Assembly (NCBI RefSeq): GCF_022430545.2
Contig: NZ_CP092488.2
Coordinates: 2,852,001-2,916,000 of the forward strand
Origin: Mycobacterium paraterrae
GTDB lineage: Bacteria; Actinomycetota; Actinomycetes; Mycobacteriales; Mycobacteriaceae
Direction: 5' to 3'
DNA length: 64,000 nt
A program made the position numbers and the translations under genes. Below are positions 44,681 to 53,966 of this stretch, piece after piece (position 1 is the first letter of the stretch; every line of letters starts with the position of its first letter). The notes under the pieces were generated by a model. The model saw only the letters and a program-made list of their open reading frames with translations. It ran no database searches and was not told the origin of the DNA.

Positions 44681-45499
44681 ATGAACAACCGGCAACTCAG
44701 GCGCGAAGTGGGCGCCGAGCTTGAGGTCGAGATCATCGAGCCCACGACGTTGGAGTTCCAGATCGCGGTTGCGCCGCGCCCGAATGCCGAAGTGTCCGAA
44801 CGTCTGTCGTTTCAGCTGGACGGCAAATCGGTTGAGCCACTTGAAATCAGCGGCATGCACGGTAACCGCATCCACAAGCTGGTCGTTCCGGCCGGCTATC
44901 TGACCGTCGACTATGCGGCGACAGTCATCGGCCGCACCGACCCCCCACCCGTGACCGAGCAAGACCTCTCCACGTACTTGCGACCAAGTCGATATGCCGA
45001 GGCGGACAAGCTATACGGTTTCGCTGGAACGGAATTCGGCAGCTATGCCGACTCGGCCACGCTGTTGGAACGTGTCTCGTTGTGGGTCGGCACCCGGTTG
45101 AACTACGTGCCCGGATCCAGTGATCCGATCGACGGTGCGGTGGAGACGATGCTCGCGGGTGCCGGAGTATGTCGCGACTTCGCTCATTTGGTCGTCGCGC
45201 TCCTCCGGGCGGTGAACGTGCCGGCCCGTGCGGTGTCGGTGTACGCGCCAGGGCTGTATCCGATGGACTTTCACGCGGTCGCCGAGGCATTCGTCGACGG
45301 CCAATGGCACGTCGTCGACGGCACCTTGCTGGCGCCCCGTCAGACGCTCGTTCGGATCGCTACCGGGCGGGACGCCGCCGACATCGCGTTTCTGGACAAT
45401 CATCGGGGTCTCATCGACCTCAAAAAGCTGGTGGTCACCGCAATCGTGGACGGTGACCTTCCGATCGACTCCATCGACCAACTGGTGTCCATCGGTTAG
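44681..45499 (+). CDS. transglutaminase-like cysteine protease-fold protein
   Basis: The 272-residue protein has an N-terminal beta domain (residues about 1-90) and a transglutaminase core with the triad Cys in AGAGVCRDFAHLVVALLR, His in PMDFHAVAEAFVDG and Asp in WHVVDGT. There is no signal peptide. Members act as peptidases or amide hydrolases. The ATG has a GAAGGAAG ribosome site. The channel gene lies 54 bp downstream. Confidence 0.9.
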   Translation: MNNRQLRREVGAELEVEIIEPTTLEFQIAVAPRPNAEVSERLSFQLDGKSVEPLEISGMHGNRIHKLVVPAGYLTVDYAATVIGRTDPPPVTEQDLSTYLRPSRYAEADKLYGFAGTEFGSYADSATLLERVSLWVGTRLNYVPGSSDPIDGAVETMLAGAGVCRDFAHLVVALLRAVNVPARAVSVYAPGLYPMDFHAVAEAFVDGQWHVVDGTLLAPRQTLVRIATGRDAADIAFLDNHRGLIDLKKLVVTAIVDGDLPIDSIDQLVSIG

Positions 45500-45553
45500 C
45501 GCTCTTTGCGTGTTCTCCGTGACGAGGTCCGGCTCACCAGCGAGACTGGCGGA

Positions 45554-46291
45554 ATGCGCAGCGAAGAGAGGCTCCAACGCTTCGAGCGATACGCCGAATG
45601 GCCGCTCGCCGCGGCAGCCCTGGTCTTTTTGGTCGTATTCTCCGTGCAGGTACTGGCCCCCAGGCCGCCGCGCGAAGCGCACATTCTCTGGCTGATCGAC
45701 TGGTCGATCTGGGGCATGTTCATCGTCGATTACGTCATACGCCTATACCTCGCCCCCAACCGGTGGCGCTGGTTCTGGCATCACCTGATCGACTTCGGGA
45801 TCGTGACGCTGCCGCTGATCCGGCCACTTCGCTTGCTGCGCTTGATCGTTCTGATCGAGTTGCTGCAGAAGGCGGTCGGGGATGCCTTCCGGGGCAGGCT
45901 TCTCGTCTACACCACGTCCGGTGTCGTCCTGCTCATCTATTCGGCGTCGCTCGCGGTTTACGACAAGGAACACAACCTGCCCGGGGCCACGATTAATTCG
46001 TTCGGCAAGGCGCTGTGGTGGTCGATCACCACGGCGACCACCGTCGGCTACGGCGACGTCTACCCATTGACCAACACCGGCCGAGTCATCGCCGTGCTCC
46101 TGATGCTCGGCGGCATCGGCCTCGTCGGCGTGGTCACCGCGGCCCTGGCGTCATGGATCATCGAGCGGGTTGCCGAGGAAGACGCCGAGAATCAGGCCGC
46201 GACCGTCGCGCACATCGAAGAGCTTCGCGACGAAATTCGCGCGCTGACGCGAGAACTCAAGGAGGGACTCAACAATGACCGTCACCCCTGA
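45554..46291 (+). CDS. potassium channel, voltage-gated-like
   Basis: The 245-residue protein has S1-like to S4-like helices, with Arg-rich positions in RPLRLLRLIVLIELLQKAV, then a pore with the K+ selectivity filter TTATTVGYGDVYP and a final helix, and a C-terminal coiled coil (IEELRDEIRALTRELKEGL) for tetramer assembly. The ATG at 45554 is preferred over a TTG 16 codons upstream. It overlaps the hydrolase start by 17 bp. Confidence 0.88.
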   Translation: MRSEERLQRFERYAEWPLAAAALVFLVVFSVQVLAPRPPREAHILWLIDWSIWGMFIVDYVIRLYLAPNRWRWFWHHLIDFGIVTLPLIRPLRLLRLIVLIELLQKAVGDAFRGRLLVYTTSGVVLLIYSASLAVYDKEHNLPGATINSFGKALWWSITTATTVGYGDVYPLTNTGRVIAVLLMLGGIGLVGVVTAALASWIIERVAEEDAENQAATVAHIEELRDEIRALTRELKEGLNNDRHP

Positions 46292-47141
46292 GACCTTCAC
46301 GACGAGCGGCGTCGGCGGCACCCGCATCGTCGCCGACCGGGTCGGCGACCCCGACCAGCCGGCCGTTGTTTTCCTGCACGGCGGCGGACAGACCCGCCGA
46401 TCCTGGGGCAAGGCGGCCGCCGCGGTGGCCGAACGCGGCTGGCAAGCAGTCACCGTCGACTTCCGCGGCCACGGGGAGTCGGACTGGTCGGAAGAGGGCG
46501 ACTACCGGCTGACCAGCTTTGCCGGCGACGTGCAGGAAGTCCTGCGGTATCTGCCTCCGCGGCCGGTGCTGGTCGGCGCATCGCTGGGCGGCTTCACGAC
46601 AATGCTTCTGGCGGGCGAACTCTCGCCGGGCATCGCCCGCGCGGTGGTGCTGGTCGACATCGTGCCCAACATGGATCCGTCGGGGGCAAACCGGATCCAC
46701 GATTTCATGGCCGACCGCATGGAGTCGGGATTCGCCTCGCTCGACGAGGTCGCGGACATGATCGCCGAATACAACCCGCACCGACCGCGGCCGTCCGACC
46801 TCAACGGGCTGCGCACCAACCTGCGGCGCCGCGGCGATCGGTGGTACTGGCACTGGGACCCGAAATTCATCAGCGCGACCGCTTCGCTGCCGCCCGACGA
46901 GTTGACCGATGTCGACCGGATGAACGCCGCGGTGCAGGCGATTCTCGACGGCGGGGTGCCGATGCTGTTGGTCCGCGGTCAGGTCAGCGACCTGGTCAGC
47001 CAGGACCGTGCGGACGAATTCCTGGCCCGTTTCCCGGCAGTCGGATTCGTCGACGTGCAGGGCGCGGGGCATATGGTCGCCGGCGACCGCAACGATCTGT
47101 TTGCCGACGCGGTGCTGAATTTCCTTGCCCGCCAGGCCTAA
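46275..47141 (+). CDS. alpha/beta hydrolase
   Basis: The 288-residue alpha/beta-hydrolase has the oxyanion motif VVFLHGGGQTRRSWG, the nucleophile Ser in VGASLGGFTTM and the catalytic His in QGAGHMVAGDRND. An acid is likely in RGQVSDLV. It begins inside the channel gene (17-bp overlap), so expression is coupled. The stop overlaps the convergent FUSC stop. Substrate unknown. Confidence 0.9.
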   Translation: MTVTPETFTTSGVGGTRIVADRVGDPDQPAVVFLHGGGQTRRSWGKAAAAVAERGWQAVTVDFRGHGESDWSEEGDYRLTSFAGDVQEVLRYLPPRPVLVGASLGGFTTMLLAGELSPGIARAVVLVDIVPNMDPSGANRIHDFMADRMESGFASLDEVADMIAEYNPHRPRPSDLNGLRTNLRRRGDRWYWHWDPKFISATASLPPDELTDVDRMNAAVQAILDGGVPMLLVRGQVSDLVSQDRADEFLARFPAVGFVDVQGAGHMVAGDRNDLFADAVLNFLARQA

Positions 47142-49342
47142 GCCTCGTTGGAGATCAGGACCCCGTTGTCGGCGCCGAGGTCGATCGCGGAGTTGATCAC
47201 CACCCGGTCGATCTGCCGCAGCGAATGCAGGGCGGCGAGCAGCCGCGCGCGTTCTGTTGTGGCGTCGCCATGCTGGCGGGCCAGTGACTCGGCGGCGTCG
47301 ATGAAGTCGGTCGACGGGAAAACCGTTGCGGGATGGTCGAACTCGAGAGCGGTGATCAGCACCTCGATGTTGCGGCGGATTTGCGCCGTGGCCGCGTTGA
47401 TCGCGTCGGCCAGCTCGGGCGACGTGTCGACGCGGGTCTCGCTGTTGCGCACCAGCATTCGCGCGTACCGGTCGCAGGCGTTGAGCATCCGCACGCCGTG
47501 GCGCATGGTGCGACGGCCGGCCAGGCCGGCAATGCCGGCGCTCAGCGGCTTGGCCGAGGTGCGGAACTGCTGCAGGTCGCGGCCGAGTTGACGCGCCGTC
47601 TCGGTCAGGTTCGTGCCCGGGTTGTCGCCCAGCAGGCTGGCGACCGAATCGCCGACCAGTTCGGACAGGGTCAGGAAGAACGCGCGGGCATCGTTGCGGA
47701 TATGGGTGCGGGTGTTGATCGGCAACACCAGCATCGCCGCGGCGATCCCGATGACCGCCCCGATCGCGGTCTCCTCGATCCGCAACAGCAGCAGGCTGAA
47801 CGTGAATTCGCCAAGCAAGCCGTACATCAACGCGAGCATGGTGCTGATCCAGAACGTCATCAAGCTGTAGGTCACCTTCATGAAGTAGAAGGCGCAAAAG
47901 AGGCAGACGAAGATCATCACCAGCGACGCAATCTTGTTGCCGGACACCAGCGTCGCGACCAGCACGCCGCTGGGCACACCGAGCACCGTGCCGAGCAGTC
48001 GCTGCCAACCCTTGTCGAGCGTCTCGGCCCACGAGTTGGTGCCGGCGAAGATCACGAAAGCGGCAATCGCCGCCCAGTACCAGTGCGACGGCGACAGCAG
48101 CTCCCCGACGACGATGGCCAGCGCCGCGGCCACGGCGACCTGGATGGCTTGCCGGGTGGTCTGGCGCATGCCGGTCTGCTGCGCCGGCTCCGGCGGCGGC
48201 GCGGCAATGTCCGCGGTCTGTGCGGTGTCGGATTCGACGCGTTCCATCCGGGACCGGACTTCGGCGGTCGCCTTGGCGGTGTCGACGACCGCCAGGGCCA
48301 GCCGGCGCACCGGCAGCTCGTCGGGGCATTGATCGAGCAGGCGCTGGGCGCGTTCCGCGGTTTGCTTGAGGCCGTGGTCGTGCGGGGTGCGGATTGCCCG
48401 CGACAGCATCGCGACGGTGTCGGCGAGTTCGGCGCGGGTGGTGGCCGGCATGTCGGCCTCTGACGCTCGGGCGCCGGCCCTGGCGAGGCGCTCGACGGTG
48501 AGTTCGGCGTCGAACAGCCACATCGCGAGGTCCTCGCCGCTGACCCCGGGAAACAGCACACCGGGGTTCACCCGGTCTTCGATCTGCGCCTGAACCATCA
48601 ACGCGGTCTCGTTGAGCCGGACGGTCCGGATCCGCAGCCGGCGCTGCGACCGCTCGTCGACCCGGCGGTTGCGGACCAGCTCGGCGGTGGTGTCGACGAC
48701 GATCGCCATCCTCGCGCGCAGCGACCGGATGTTCGCGCGCAGAACGCTTTCCGGCCGGTCGGGCATCAGCAGCATCGCCCACACGTAACTGCACAGGGTG
48801 CCGATCACGGTGGCGCCGATCAGCCATGGCAGCTCGGACAGCTGCGCCCGCAGGTACAGCGAGAAGAAGTACGACATGAACGTGACCATGCCCAAAGCCA
48901 TCCCGCGGGGGCCGAACCGGCGCAGGTAGACCGCGATGAACACCACCACGACGAAGATGACGTCGCCGATCACCGGGTGCGGCGTCACCAGCGAGGCGGC
49001 GGTGATCGCCGCCGCGGTGGGCAGCGGCAGCAACGCCATCGTGACGCGTTGCCGGTGTGGATCGGGTTCGTTGACCGACCGCGCCGACACCATCGTGACC
49101 AGCGCACCGAGCAGCGCCACGGTCATCGGTTGCCCGGTGGCTTTGGTCAGCAGGAACAGCACCAGAAGGGCGGTGGCCAGCGCGCCGGTGGTGCGGGTGG
49201 CCATCCGAAGCCGCAGCAGGCCCGGGTCGGATCCGATCGTCCAGTTACGGGCCCGTGCATACAGCGCGGCTGCGTCACCGAACACCCGTGGCCAGCCTCT
49301 CTCCTGCGAAATGCGTGTCTGTTGCCACCGACTCTGGCACAC
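47138..49342 (-). CDS. FUSC/aromatic-acid exporter family membrane protein
   Basis: The 734-residue protein has two sets of membrane helices: N-terminal about 50-190 (ALATALLVLFLLTKATG, VIGDVIFVVVVFIAVYL) and middle about 400-540 (AIQVAVAAALAIVVGELLSP, HWYWAAIAAFVIFAGTNSWA, the FUSC signature). Each is followed by a soluble helical domain. This is the FUSC/YccS layout of proposed aromatic acid exporters. The GTG start lies 18 bp from the divergent galT start. Confidence 0.86.
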   Translation of the reverse strand: MCQSRWQQTRISQERGWPRVFGDAAALYARARNWTIGSDPGLLRLRMATRTTGALATALLVLFLLTKATGQPMTVALLGALVTMVSARSVNEPDPHRQRVTMALLPLPTAAAITAASLVTPHPVIGDVIFVVVVFIAVYLRRFGPRGMALGMVTFMSYFFSLYLRAQLSELPWLIGATVIGTLCSYVWAMLLMPDRPESVLRANIRSLRARMAIVVDTTAELVRNRRVDERSQRRLRIRTVRLNETALMVQAQIEDRVNPGVLFPGVSGEDLAMWLFDAELTVERLARAGARASEADMPATTRAELADTVAMLSRAIRTPHDHGLKQTAERAQRLLDQCPDELPVRRLALAVVDTAKATAEVRSRMERVESDTAQTADIAAPPPEPAQQTGMRQTTRQAIQVAVAAALAIVVGELLSPSHWYWAAIAAFVIFAGTNSWAETLDKGWQRLLGTVLGVPSGVLVATLVSGNKIASLVMIFVCLFCAFYFMKVTYSLMTFWISTMLALMYGLLGEFTFSLLLLRIEETAIGAVIGIAAAMLVLPINTRTHIRNDARAFFLTLSELVGDSVASLLGDNPGTNLTETARQLGRDLQQFRTSAKPLSAGIAGLAGRRTMRHGVRMLNACDRYARMLVRNSETRVDTSPELADAINAATAQIRRNIEVLITALEFDHPATVFPSTDFIDAAESLARQHGDATTERARLLAALHSLRQIDRVVINSAIDLGADNGVLISNEA

Positions 49343-49360
49343 GCGCGAAGATGAGACCCG

Positions 49361-50422
49361 ATGAGCACGGAGGTGACGCTGGCCGATGGCCGCGAGCTGT
49401 TGTTCTTCTCACTTCCGGGTAATACCCCGTCGCCGGTGGTTGACCGCCGTCCGTTGCCGCCGTTTGTGCCGGGGGAGTCGCAGCTGCGGTTCGACCGGAC
49501 GACTGGGCAGTGGGTGGCGATCGCCGCTCGCCGCCAGGACCGCACCTACAAGCCGCCGCCCGACCAGTGCCCGCTGTGCCCGGGTCCGACCGGGTTGACC
49601 AGCGAGGTGCCCGCACCGGACTACGACGTGGTCGTCTTCGAGAACCGGTTCCCGGCGCTGTCCGGTGCCGGCGCTGCGGCGACCGTGCCCGACGGCTTCG
49701 CGCCCCTGCCCGGGGTCGGACGCTGCGAAGTGATCTGCTTTTCCAGCGACCACACCGGGTCGTTCGCCGAGCTGCCCGCGCCGCATGCCCGCTTGGTGGT
49801 CGACGCCTGGCGGGACCGGACCGCCGCGCTGCAGTCCCAGCCGGGCGTCGAGCAGGTGTTCTGCTTCGAGAACCGCGGCGAGGAGATCGGCGTGACGTTG
49901 GCCCACCCGCACGGCCAGATCTACGGCTACTCCTATCTGACGCCGCGGACGGCAGTGATGATGGCGCAGGCCGCCGCCCACCGGGGCGGCAACCTCTTCG
50001 CCGACCTGTTGGCCGCCGAAATCACCGACGGGGCCCGGATCGTCGCGCGCACCGAGCTGTTCACCGCGTTTGTCCCGTTCGCCGCGCGCTGGCCCGTCGA
50101 GGTGCACATCTATCCGAACCGGTTCGTGCACAACTTGATTGACTTATCCGCGGATGAGCTGGACGACTTCGCCCGGATCTACGTCGACATCCTGCAGCGC
50201 TTCGACCGGATGTATTCCGCGCCGCTGCCATACATGTCGGCGCTGCACCAGTACGCCGACACTGATTTGTTGCGGGACGGCTACTTCCACGTCGAGCTGA
50301 TGTCGATCCGGCGCAGCGCGACAGCGCTGAAGTATCTGGCCGCGTCGGAATCGGCGATGGACGCGTTCATCACCGACGTGGTGCCCGAAGCCGTCGCCCA
50401 GCGCTTGCGGGATCTCGCGTGA
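49361..50422 (+). CDS. galT: galactose-1-phosphate uridylyltransferase GalT
   Basis: GalT exchanges UMP between UDP-glucose and galactose 1-phosphate in the Leloir pathway. The 353-residue chain is intact. The zinc ligands are in DQCPLCPG, and the nucleophile His lies in the HPH motif LAHPHGQIYGY; FVPFAARWPVEVHIYP closes the second HIT-like repeat. In M. tuberculosis H37Rv the gene is annotated as two parts (Rv0618-Rv0619). The stop overlaps galK by GTGA. Confidence 0.95.
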   Translation: MSTEVTLADGRELLFFSLPGNTPSPVVDRRPLPPFVPGESQLRFDRTTGQWVAIAARRQDRTYKPPPDQCPLCPGPTGLTSEVPAPDYDVVVFENRFPALSGAGAAATVPDGFAPLPGVGRCEVICFSSDHTGSFAELPAPHARLVVDAWRDRTAALQSQPGVEQVFCFENRGEEIGVTLAHPHGQIYGYSYLTPRTAVMMAQAAAHRGGNLFADLLAAEITDGARIVARTELFTAFVPFAARWPVEVHIYPNRFVHNLIDLSADELDDFARIYVDILQRFDRMYSAPLPYMSALHQYADTDLLRDGYFHVELMSIRRSATALKYLAASESAMDAFITDVVPEAVAQRLRDLA

Positions 50423-51477
50423 CGGTTCGGTACTCGGCACCCGGGCGGGTGAATCTGATTGGCGAGCACACCGACTACAACCTGGGTTGGTCGCTGCCGA
50501 TCGCGCTGCCGCAGCGCACGTCGGTCGTTTTCGAGCCGTCCGCTGCGGACGAGCTGACCGTGTCGAGCGACCTCGCCGACGATGCGGCGCGAATCCCGTT
50601 GACCACCAAGCCCGGTGAGGTGACCGGCTGGGCCGCCTACGTGGCCGGCGTGGTCTGGGCGTTGCGCGCGGCCGGGCATCGCATACCCGGCGGCGTGCTG
50701 TCGATTAGCAGCGAGGTGCCGGTCGGGTCGGGGCTGTCTTCGTCGGCGGCCCTGGAATGTGCGGTGCTGGGCGCGCTGTGTCCCGGTATCGACCGCCTCG
50801 ACCAGGCCAGGTTGGCGCAGCGCGCCGAGAACGAATACGTCGGCGCGCCAACGGGTTTGCTGGACCAGATCTCGTCGCTGTTCGGCGCGAGGGCTACCGC
50901 GCTGCTGATCGACTTTCGGGAGCTGACCGTGACACAGGTCGGCTTCGACCCGTCGTCGTCCGGTGTCGAGCTGTTGCTCATCGATTCACGTGAGCGGCAC
51001 GGCCACGCCGGCGGTGAGTACGCCGCGCGCCGGTTGTCGTGCGAGCGGGCGGCCGCGGACATGGGTGTGGTGTCGCTGCGGGAGGTTAATGACGTCGCGG
51101 CGCTCGGGCGCGTCACCGACCCAGTCGACGCGCGTCGCGCTCGGCACGTGCTGACAGAGAATCAGAGGGTCCTTGATTTTGTTGCGGCGCTGCGTAATTC
51201 GGACTACGCAGCGGCCGGTCGTATCTTCACCGCTTCGCACGCGTCGATGCGCGATGACTTCGCGATCACCACGCCGCACATCGACCGGATCGCCCGCGCC
51301 GCCGTCGACGCCGGCGCCCTGGGCGCGCGAATGACCGGTGGTGGATTCGGTGGCTGCGTGATCGCGCTAGTGCCGGCCAGCCGCGTCTCTGCCGTCAGCG
51401 TCGCCGTGAGCGCCGCTGCCGGGAACCAGCCTGTGATTACGTCGACTTACGCCGCAGAGGGCGCATCCGCCACATGA
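50419..51477 (+). CDS. galK: galactokinase GalK
   Basis: This 352-residue GHMP-family kinase phosphorylates galactose. It has the galactokinase signature GRVNLIGEHTDYNLGWSLP at the N terminus, the ATP loop VPVGSGLSSSAALECAVLG, and C-terminal ARMTGGGFGGCVIALV. The GTG start overlaps galT. A hairpin repeat begins 28 bp after the stop. Confidence 0.96.
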   Translation: MTVRYSAPGRVNLIGEHTDYNLGWSLPIALPQRTSVVFEPSAADELTVSSDLADDAARIPLTTKPGEVTGWAAYVAGVVWALRAAGHRIPGGVLSISSEVPVGSGLSSSAALECAVLGALCPGIDRLDQARLAQRAENEYVGAPTGLLDQISSLFGARATALLIDFRELTVTQVGFDPSSSGVELLLIDSRERHGHAGGEYAARRLSCERAAADMGVVSLREVNDVAALGRVTDPVDARRARHVLTENQRVLDFVAALRNSDYAAAGRIFTASHASMRDDFAITTPHIDRIARAAVDAGALGARMTGGGFGGCVIALVPASRVSAVSVAVSAAAGNQPVITSTYAAEGASAT

Positions 51478-51504
51478 GTAACAGCGGGGCGGGGGTGTTC
51501 GCTC

Positions 51505-51562
51505 TGCCCGCCTCACAGCGACAACTTCACCCGCTCGACAAGTTGTCGCTCGAAGGCGGGCA
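51505..51562. repeat. palindromic hairpin repeat, copy 2
   Basis: Arms at 51505-51527 and 51540-51562 pair with an internal 3-bp mismatch around a short loop. The ends TGCCCGCCT and AGGCGGGCA and the inner AGCGACAAC / GTTGTCGCT match copy 1. The 3' flank CACAAAGCCC is shared with copy 3. It lies 28 bp downstream of galK. Confidence 0.85.
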
Positions 51563-51699
51563 CAAAGCCCTCCGGTCCCGGCGAGCTGCTCGCTCGTCGG
51601 CACCCGATGCTTGCGGAGAGTCTCGCAAAGCCAACCGAGGCAGGCCGATTGGCTACGAGTTCCCTATCATCAACTAGCGCAGCACACCTTCGGTCGTCC

Positions 51700-51966
51700 C
51701 TACCAAACCACGACCTCGGCGTTGTCTCCGGCGTAACAACGAGTCGAATTCACCAACGCACCGTTGCTGAAGCGAGCGGAAAAGCCGCCTTCGCAGTCCA
51801 TTTCGTAGCGTTCGCCGGTAACCGGCGAATAGGCAACAAAGTTGTGCATCATCCCCGATGCGTAGAAAGCGCTGCGAACATTCTCGGCGAACCCGCAGGT
51901 GGTGCGATCCCAATGGGGCCTTGACTCCTGCAAACGGTCCGCCTGCCCGCCTCGTAGCGAATTCAC
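51700..51966 (-). pseudogene. remnant of a small secreted-protein domain
   Basis: The frame encodes 88 residues, of which about 65 C-terminal ones (TTCGFAENVRSAF, FVAYSPVTGERYEMDC, STRCYAGDNAEVVVW) look like a small Cys-containing domain I associate with secreted or kinase-linked mycobacterial proteins. No signal peptide or N-terminal part remains. The first codons fall inside an arm of hairpin repeat copy 3, so the repeat probably replaced the true 5' end. Confidence 0.55.
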
Positions 51967-52000
51967 GCCGCGTCTTGCCCAATTCGCTCGAAGGCGGGCA
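51944..52000. repeat. palindromic hairpin repeat, copy 3
   Basis: Arms at 51944-51963 and 51981-52000 share TGCCCGCCTC and GAAGGCGGGCA with the other copies. The inner arm reads AGCGAATT / AATTCGCT in place of AGCGACAAC / GTTGTCGCT, so both sides changed together and pairing is kept. Confidence 0.85.
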
Positions 52001-52380
52001 CAAAGCCCCCCGGTCGGCTCAGGATGCGGGCGTGAATCGAATCGCGCGCAGGCCCAGCTCCTCGATGGCCTCGGCGAACTGGTCGCTCGTCGGCCCCCGG
52101 TGGTCGCGGAACCCGATTCCCATCAGATGCTGGGCCCTCCGTACGCCGCGGCCAGCCCAGGACCGGGCTGACCACAAGGCGCATCAACGCCTTCGGTGAT
52201 CGGTGTCATTTCCTCACGGGAGCGGACGAGACCAGCGTGATCGGAGCCTTGCGAACGGCTTCCGAGACCTCGGCGAACCCGAGCTCGGTGCAGGCACGTG
52301 CGGCGACCTGCCGCAGCACGGCAGTGGACAGGACGCGGCGCCGTCGGCACCCGCATCCAAGTCGAACAGTCGAAACAACT

Positions 52381-53682
52381 CTAGGCGGAGCGACGTGGCC
52401 TCCGGCTGTGCTGGCCGTTGCGGGCGGCCGCCTTCGCGCGCTCGCCGCCACGATTCGGACGACGCCTGGGCGCCCGGCTAGGCTGCGCGACCACTGGCTT
52501 CGGAGCCGGCGCCTGGTAGGGCGCGATCTCGCCGACCAGCTGCACGACGGACTCGGATGCCGCGGTGACGGTCTGCGGGCGCACGTTGATCCCGGCGCGC
52601 TTCAACAGCACCGAGGTGTCGCGACGCTCGTCGGGCAACACGACGGTGACGACGTCGCCGCTGCTGCCGGCGCGGGCGGTGCGACCGGAGCGGTGCAGGT
52701 ATGCCTTGTGCTCGGCTGGCGGGTCGACGTGCACCACCAGCTCGACCTCGTCGACGTGCACACCGCGCGCCGCGATGTCGGTGGCCACCAGGACCCGAGC
52801 TTCGCCGGACGAGAAGGCCGCCAGGTTGCGGTCGCGGGCGGGCTGAGAAAGGTTGCCGTGCAGGTCAACTGACGGCACGCCGGCGTCGGTCAGCTGACGA
52901 GCCAGCTTGCGAGCCTGGTGCTTGGTGCGCATGAACAGGATGCGCCGGCCGGTGCCCGACGCCAGCCGGTGCACCAATTCCTTTTTGGCGCCGACACTTT
53001 CGACGTGGAACACGTGGTGGGTCATCTCCGGCACCGGCGAGTGGGCCTCGTCGACGGAGTGCATGACGTGGTTGCGCAGGAATCGCTTGACCAGCTTGTC
53101 GACGCCGTTGTCCAGGGTCGCGGAGAACAGCAGCCGTTGACCGGACGACGGCGTGGCCGCCAGGATGCGCGTGACACCGGGCAGGAAGCCGAGGTCGGCC
53201 ATGTGGTCGGCCTCGTCGAGCACGGTGATGTCGACGGCGTCGAGGCTGATCAGCCGTTGGCGCATCAGGTCTTCCAGCCGGCCCGGGCAGGCGACGACGA
53301 TGTCGACGCCGGCGTTGAGCGCGGATTCCTGACGGGTCTGCGAGACCCCACCGAAGATCGTGGTGACCTTGAGGCCGTAGCTGGCTGCCAGCGGCTCGAG
53401 CGTCGCGGTGATCTGGGTGGCCAGCTCGCGGGTCGGGGCGAGCACCAGGCCGCTCGGATGCCGGGGGCGCCGCTTGGCCGTTGCAAGCCGAGCTACCAAC
53501 GGGATTGAGAAGGCCAGCGTCTTACCGCTGCCGGTCTTGCCACGGCCGAGCACGTCGCGGCCTGCGAGCGTGTCGGGCAGGGTGTTGACCTGGATCGGGA
53601 AAGGCGCGGTGATTCCGCGCGCGGACAGGTTGCTGATCAGTCGCTCGGGCACGCCGAGGTCAGCAAAGGAAATAGCAGTCAC
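52381..53682 (-). CDS. DEAD-box RNA helicase
   Basis: The product of about 433 residues has all DEAD helicase motifs: Q motif region FADLGVPERL, motif I GKTGSGKT, Ib PTRELA, motif II DEADHMADLGF, motif III SAT, and motif VI HRSGRTARAG. The C-terminal tail is basic (RRRPNRGGERAKAAARNGQ), as in RhlE/CsdA-type proteins that bind RNA. It likely helps ribosome assembly and mRNA turnover. The GTG at 53682 is chosen because an AAAGG site precedes it; an ATG at 53706 is the alternative. Confidence 0.93.
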   Translation of the reverse strand: MTAISFADLGVPERLISNLSARGITAPFPIQVNTLPDTLAGRDVLGRGKTGSGKTLAFSIPLVARLATAKRRPRHPSGLVLAPTRELATQITATLEPLAASYGLKVTTIFGGVSQTRQESALNAGVDIVVACPGRLEDLMRQRLISLDAVDITVLDEADHMADLGFLPGVTRILAATPSSGQRLLFSATLDNGVDKLVKRFLRNHVMHSVDEAHSPVPEMTHHVFHVESVGAKKELVHRLASGTGRRILFMRTKHQARKLARQLTDAGVPSVDLHGNLSQPARDRNLAAFSSGEARVLVATDIAARGVHVDEVELVVHVDPPAEHKAYLHRSGRTARAGSSGDVVTVVLPDERRDTSVLLKRAGINVRPQTVTAASESVVQLVGEIAPYQAPAPKPVVAQPSRAPRRRPNRGGERAKAAARNGQHSRRPRRSA

Positions 53683-53966
53683 AGTGGTGTGGTGCCTTTC
53701 AGGCATCAGGGGTGGCGAGATTGCCGGGAGGCAAAATCGATCGCCGCGAGAAAGCTTGAGAATGGAATGTCGGAGCAGTCCACGACGGTGTCGGCTTCTT
53801 GGATCGCCAACGTTGCACAAGCTTAGCCGACCAGCTGGGCATCCCCATCATCGTGTGAGCAAGGACACCGGGAGCGGAGGGTTCGCCATTTCCGCCCGCG
53901 AACAGGCTGGAGTGGCTAATATGTGTTTGCTACGGCGATATCGGGGAGCGTAGTGGGGGGCGTCAA

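Larger units (their letters stand above)
51478..52380. other. decayed intergenic region between galK and helicase
   Basis: This 900-bp stretch has no intact recognisable gene. It holds hairpin repeat copies 2 and 3, a truncated secreted-protein domain (51700-51966, minus) and scraps of coding-like sequence on the minus strand. One scrap is a 34-codon frame at 52019-52123 (GIGFRDHRGPTSDQFAEAIE). Another is the end of a frame closing at 52206 (VLSTAVLRQVAARACTELGF). The mixture looks like gene decay. Confidence 0.6.

Noticed and set aside
46269..48827. 852-codon open frame on the minus strand
   Set aside because: It is Arg- and Pro-rich with no domain and lies over a clear hydrolase (plus) and the FUSC gene (minus, other frame). 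Such long shadow frames are common at this GC content.
52019..52123. 34-codon minus-strand frame with coding-like composition
   Set aside because: Too short to name. It lies in a region with other scraps and no RBS, so it is reported only as part of the decayed stretch.
52206..52451. 81-codon minus-strand frame overlapping the helicase end
   Set aside because: Its first half is antisense-type sequence over the helicase tail; only the last 40 codons look coding-like, and no family is recognised.
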